Assembly: GCA_035296385.1 (NCBI GenBank)
Contig: DATHBB010000080.1
Span: forward strand, 1 to 26,874
DNA: 26,874 nucleotides
Direction of reading: 5' to 3'
Origin: JAIVJZ01 sp035296385
GTDB lineage: Bacteria; Acidobacteriota; Blastocatellia; Pyrinomonadales; Pyrinomonadaceae
Below, in pieces: positions 23,827-26,874 of this stretch. A program made the translations under genes and the position numbers. The stretch's first letter is position 1, and each line of letters begins with the position of its first letter. The notes beneath the pieces are model-generated. The model saw nothing but the letters and a program-made list of their open reading frames with translations, did no database searches and was not told where the DNA came from.

Positions 23827-24611
23827 TCCGTTTCCAGATACTTGTCGAGCAGCGCGGCCACTTGTTGCTTCGAGATCGCGCCCGCGCGCCGCTCCTGCTC
23901 CTTGCCGTCCTTGTAGATCATGACGACGGGTAGCTTCTTGATGTTGAAGCGACTGTACAGCGCGGGCTGCTCATCAACGCTGTAGCGGACGAGGTTCGCG
24001 CGCTCCGAATAATCTTCCGCCAACTCGTCCAGAGTCTTCTCAAGCGCTTTGCTGTCGAGACTATATTGCGACAAAAAGACTACGAGCGTCGTGCCTTCCG
24101 CTTGTATGACGTTCGCGGAAAAACTCTCTTCGTCGAAGCCTTCGCCCGCTCCGCTCTGATCATCCGTCGTCACTTCGTCCGTCGCAGCCGCCTCCGGCTC
24201 GCCGCCTCCGGCGTCGCGCTCGTAAGGGTTGAACAGGTTAACAATCTGACCCGCATCGTTTTTGTAATTTGCCGCGACCACAACCCAATCGCGCCCGTTT
24301 CGATAAGTCAGGTTAACGCTCGCGTTGACGGTCTTCTTCGCGCCGACAACTTTGAAGTTGAGCGTGGCTTCGCCGTCCGAGTTGTTGGAGTTGATATTGC
24401 CCGTCACCCAGAAGCCGAAGTCGCGCACCTCGCCGATGTCGCTTTTGAGTTTCTCGTTTTGCTGTAAAAAAGTTTTCGCCGTCTGGGCGGCTTCGCTTTT
24501 GCCGATGGTTGAGAATGCGACCCACACGATGCCGCCGACGAAAAGCGCGATGATGAGTCCGAGCACGGCGGCGATTCCGCAGGCGATGAGCAGAACCTTT
24601 TTAGTTGACAT
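23823..24611 (-). CDS. Membrane-anchored Coa1-like domain fused to a CXXC-less thioredoxin-like domain
   Basis: The protein has 262 residues. One membrane span lies at about 5-33 (VLLIACGIAAVLGLIIALFV). Residues about 60-120 (GFWVTGNINSNNSDGEATL, then GRDWVVVAANY) resemble the Coa1/Tim21 family of cytochrome oxidase assembly proteins. An acidic linker (AAATDEVTTDDQSGAGEGFD) follows. The C-terminal 95 residues have a thioredoxin pattern, with TLVVFLSQYSLDSKALEKTLDELA, LVRYSVDEQPALYSRFNIKKLP as the cis-Pro loop, and VVMIYKDGKE. The normal WCxxC position reads QYSLDS, so no redox cysteines are present there. It may act as a chaperone or adaptor on the outer face of the membrane. Its stop overlaps the dxr start (ATGA). 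The Coa1 assignment is moderate. Confidence 0.75.
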   Translation of the reverse strand: MSTKKVLLIACGIAAVLGLIIALFVGGIVWVAFSTIGKSEAAQTAKTFLQQNEKLKSDIGEVRDFGFWVTGNINSNNSDGEATLNFKVVGAKKTVNASVNLTYRNGRDWVVVAANYKNDAGQIVNLFNPYERDAGGGEPEAAATDEVTTDDQSGAGEGFDEESFSANVIQAEGTTLVVFLSQYSLDSKALEKTLDELAEDYSERANLVRYSVDEQPALYSRFNIKKLPVVMIYKDGKEQERRAGAISKQQVAALLDKYLETE

Positions 24612-24660
24612 GAATCGTTAGTTCCGTCGGGGAAAAATTTTCGGCGCTGTTTCCGGGCAG

Positions 24661-25500
24661 TCACGGCACACGCTGGAGCACGTCGGCGAAATAGAAGACG
24701 GCGAAATAGTAGATGAGCGGCGCGTTGAAGAGCAAGCTATCGAGGCGGTCGAGCAGGCCGCCGTGACCGGGCAAAATCCGTGCGGCGTCCTTCGCGCCCG
24801 AACCGCGCTTGAGCGCGCTCTCCGTCAAATCGCCGACGACGCCGAGCACGTTCATCGCCGCCGCGAGCGGAAGCGCGGCGCGCAAACTGAGTTCGGGAAA
24901 GAACCAGTAATGCGCCAGGACCGCAAAGCCCAGACTCGCGGCCATGCCGCCCGCCGCGCCCTCCCAGGTCTTGCCCGGGCTGACCGACGGCGCGAGTTTG
25001 TGTCGCCCGAAGGCGCGCCCCGTGTAATAAGCCCCCGTGTCCGAACCCATCAGCACGAGAAAGAAGAACGACAGCAAGTGCGCCGCGAGCGTGACGGGAA
25101 ATCCCGTGCGCAGCGCGATGAGATGACCGCCGAGCAGGACGACGTAGCAGACGCCGAGCACGGTCGCGCCCGTCTGCGGGATCATGCGCTCGAAGGGCGC
25201 GCCCCTGAGCATCGCGCCCGCGAGCGTGGCGATGGTGAAGGCGACGAGAATCATCAACAGGAGCGCAGGCCACGCGAGGGGCGCGTTGAAATAGAAAGCC
25301 GTGATGAGGAGGACGGCGAACAGCGTGCCGAGTTCGCGCTGCGCCTTCGCGTCGCGTTTGCTCGACAGTATCCAGAACTCGTAGAGGCCGATCATCATCG
25401 CCGCCGCCACGAGCGCGACGAAGAGAAGTTCCAACTGTCTGATCAGGATTGAGGCGATGAGAATGGGCAGGGCGATGATAGCTGTGATGACGCGCGACAT
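24661..25500 (-). CDS. cdsA: Phosphatidate cytidylyltransferase
   Basis: CdsA is an integral membrane enzyme that makes CDP-diacylglycerol from phosphatidate and CTP for phospholipid synthesis. The 279-residue protein has several membrane segments. It has FGRHKLAPSVSPGKTWEGAAGG in the central part and the C-terminal family signature in pieces: GVVGDLTESALKRGSGAKD, then LPGHGGLLDRLDSLLF, which contains the metal-binding aspartates. It lies downstream of uppS and the Gly-rich gene, with a 281-bp repeat-bearing gap between, and 49 bp upstream of the Coa1-like gene. uppS-cdsA-dxr-rseP is a widespread bacterial order. Confidence 0.95.
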   Translation of the reverse strand: MSRVITAIIALPILIASILIRQLELLFVALVAAAMMIGLYEFWILSSKRDAKAQRELGTLFAVLLITAFYFNAPLAWPALLLMILVAFTIATLAGAMLRGAPFERMIPQTGATVLGVCYVVLLGGHLIALRTGFPVTLAAHLLSFFFLVLMGSDTGAYYTGRAFGRHKLAPSVSPGKTWEGAAGGMAASLGFAVLAHYWFFPELSLRAALPLAAAMNVLGVVGDLTESALKRGSGAKDAARILPGHGGLLDRLDSLLFNAPLIYYFAVFYFADVLQRVP

Positions 25501-25572
25501 TAGTTTTCAGTAAACGGAAAATAAGAGAGCCTTCGTCTCGTTAAAAAATCTGGTTGAAATTTCAGACTGCCG

Positions 25573-25776
25573 ATGTCCCGTCAGGGACATTTGATAATAG
25601 CCCGGCACTTCAGTGCCGGGAGCAACGTGCATAAACGGCAATCGAGTCCCGTAGGGACGATTGAAGATTTCGGTGAAGAACTTTCAATCGTCCCTACGGG
25701 ACTCAAACATTATTCTTCAACTTATCCCCAGCCATAAATGGCCGGGCTATTCTCAATCGTCCCTGACGGGACTTCT
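25573..25776. repeat. Composite REP-like element: two inverted units of about 95 bp, three palindromes each
   Basis: Unit 1 (25573-25668) carries ATGTCCC-GTCA-GGGACAT (25573-25590), CCCGGCAC-TTCA-GTGCCGGG (25601-25620) and GTCCC-GTA-GGGAC within 25639-25663. Unit 2 (25681-25776) is its inverted relative with the same three palindromes in reverse order: GTCCCTACGGGAC, CCAGCCATAAATGGCCGGGC and GTCCCTGACGGGAC. The inter-palindrome text is less conserved. It resembles REP/BIME elements mobilised by RAYT transposases; no transposase is present here. It lies between the Gly-rich protein gene and cdsA. The rest of that gap (25501-25572) shows nothing recognisable. Confidence 0.75.
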
Positions 25777-25781
25777 AAGTT

Positions 25782-26075
25782 TCATTCACCCCCGCCGCCG
25801 TCGCCGCCACCTCCGCTGTCACCGCCGCCGCTGTCGCCACCGCCCCAATCGCCTCCGCTGCCCCCGCCGCCGAAATCACCACCGCCGCCGAAGTCGCTGC
25901 CGGTTTCGCTCGAACTTCCCGACGCGAAACTTGAGTCGCCCGTCCCGCCGCCTGCGACGAAGTAGCTATCGGTTGCGCCGTCTGCGCCGCCCGCGCGCCT
26001 GCTCGCGCGCCTGATGATCCACGCGACCAATGCTAACAGCAGCAGGATGACGAGGATGGTGATAATGATGGACAT
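25782..26075 (-). CDS. Small membrane protein with a Gly/Ser/Asp-rich tail
   Basis: The 97-residue protein has an N-terminal membrane span (MSIIITILVILLLLALVAWI), a basic stop-transfer RRASRR, and then a tail of mostly Gly, Ser, Asp and Phe/Trp with repeats such as DFGGGGDFGGGGSGGDW. The start is supported by GGAG 7 nt upstream on the minus strand. The tail recalls the Gly-rich ends of TPM/YgcG-type proteins, but that domain is absent, so I name no function. It sits between uppS (43 bp upstream) and cdsA and so probably shares their transcript. Low-complexity coding and the adjoining REP-like element make assembly or frame errors possible. Confidence 0.7.
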   Translation of the reverse strand: MSIIITILVILLLLALVAWIIRRASRRAGGADGATDSYFVAGGGTGDSSFASGSSSETGSDFGGGGDFGGGGSGGDWGGGDSGGGDSGGGGDGGGGE

Positions 26076-26118
26076 GTGCGTTCTCCGATCTTGCGCGCAA
26101 ACGTGAAGCGCGCCGAAT

Positions 26119-26874
26119 TCACTTCGCGTTCGCCACGAGTTGCAGCCCGCCGAAGCGCCGGTCGCGGCGTTGATACTCGACGATTGCTTCGAGCAGGTGC
26201 ACGCGCCGGAAGTCAGGCCACAGTGTTTCGGTCACGTAAATCTCGCTGTAGGCGGCCTGCCAGAGGAGAAAATTCGAGATGCGCATTTCGCCGCTCGTGC
26301 GCACGAGCAGGTCGAGTTCGGGCAGGCCGCGCGTGTAAAGCTCGCGTTCGATCTGTTCTTCCGTGAGTTCGTCTGCGGCGCGGCGGCCTTCGCGTTCGAG
26401 CCGCGCGATGGCGGCGCGGCAGGCGTCAACTATTTCGGCGCGGCCTCCATAGTTGAGCGCGACTGAGAGGACGAGTCCGTCGTTACGCGCCGTGCGTTCG
26501 ACGGCCTTTTGAATTTCGCGCTGGACGCTCGCGGGGAGCGCGCCCGTGCGCCCGATAGTTTGAAAGCGTATGTTCTGCCTGTCGATCTCTTCGAGTTCGA
26601 GGCGCAGGTAGCGCTTGAGCATACGCATCAGCGCGTCAACTTCGAGGCGCGGGCGTTTCCAGTTCTCGGTTGAAAAGGCGTAGAGCGTGAGCGCGCCGAG
26701 TCCGAGCCGCGCGCTCGTATCCACGGCGGCGCGCACGGCTTCGACGCCCGCGCGATGACCCGCGATGCGCGGCTGCCCGCGCCCCTTCGCCCAGCGCCCG
26801 TTGCCGTCCATGATGATGCCGACGTGGCGCGGCAGACGTTCCCACGCGACGCGCTTCAACAACGCCTCGTCGTG
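26119..26874 (-). CDS. uppS: Isoprenyl transferase / undecaprenyl diphosphate synthase (5' end uncertain at window edge)
   Basis: UppS condenses IPP units onto FPP to make the C55 lipid carrier for peptidoglycan and other envelope glycans. The cis-prenyltransferase signature HVGIIMDGNGRWAKGRG lies near the N-terminus with the catalytic Asp. GHRAGVEAVR, LTLYAFSTENWKRP, LNYGGRAEIVDA, and the C-terminal DLLVRTSGEMRISNFLLWQ and EIYVTETLWPDF follow. The frame is open to the window edge. TTG 26862 (247 residues) is a possible start, but the reading continues upstream as HDEA, so the true start may lie outside. It leads the minus-strand run to cdsA, dxr, rseP and ispG, whose MEP pathway feeds it. 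Confidence 0.93.
   Translation of the reverse strand, partial: HDEALLKRVAWERLPRHVGIIMDGNGRWAKGRGQPRIAGHRAGVEAVRAAVDTSARLGLGALTLYAFSTENWKRPRLEVDALMRMLKRYLRLELEEIDRQNIRFQTIGRTGALPASVQREIQKAVERTARNDGLVLSVALNYGGRAEIVDACRAAIARLEREGRRAADELTEEQIERELYTRGLPELDLLVRTSGEMRISNFLLWQAAYSEIYVTETLWPDFRRVHLLEAIVEYQRRDRRFGGLQLVANAK

Overview
The window is GC-rich bacterial chromosome with short intergenic gaps. The gene set includes an acidobacterial-type SpoIVB/S55 protein, a SpoIID/LytB protein in a non-sporulation context, miaA-hfq, and an uppS-cdsA-dxr-rseP-ispG envelope/isoprenoid cluster. Together these suggest a Gram-negative acidobacterium, possibly of the Blastocatellia type. That placement is inferred from gene content only; no rRNA gene is present. 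I found no tRNA, rRNA, CRISPR array, prophage or insertion sequence.

Layout. Positions 1-2971 (minus strand): a PLP-dependent decarboxylase is translationally coupled (ATGA) to an exported PEP-synthase/glucan-water-dikinase-like protein cut by the window edge. 3055-3687 (plus): rsmG, convergent with an exported S55-like protease (minus, ending at 3777). 6109-7826 (plus): mobA, then a membrane-anchored alpha/beta-hydrolase-fold protein that lacks the usual catalytic residues, convergent with an ArnT/PMT-type glycosyltransferase (minus). 9728-16061 (plus): Gfo/Idh/MocA oxidoreductase, class-C beta-lactamase-like hydrolase, two-domain chromate transporter, and a large SPOR + SpoIID protein. 16078-19747 (plus): glutaredoxin-like protein, a 31-residue membrane microprotein coupled to miaA, hfq behind its own promoter, tmk and holB. 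19858-26874 (minus): uppS, a Gly-rich membrane protein, cdsA, a Coa1/thioredoxin-like fusion coupled to dxr, rseP and ispG. This run covers undecaprenyl-diphosphate synthesis, CDP-diacylglycerol synthesis, the MEP pathway and envelope-stress proteolysis.

The most striking unexplained structure lies between the genes. Nine intergenic gaps each hold a pair of inverted arms. In eight of them each arm is a run of degenerate tandem heptamers, and the ninth has a looser 7-11-nt spacing. The heptamer family differs from site to site but the architecture is the same. The arms often contain the stop codon of the flanking gene, and in dxr, mobA and the glutaredoxin gene they encode its last residues. 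A different repeat, a pair of inverted units of about 95 bp each built from three small palindromes, sits between cdsA and the Gly-rich protein gene. A perfect 14-bp palindrome overlaps the -35 box of the hfq promoter.
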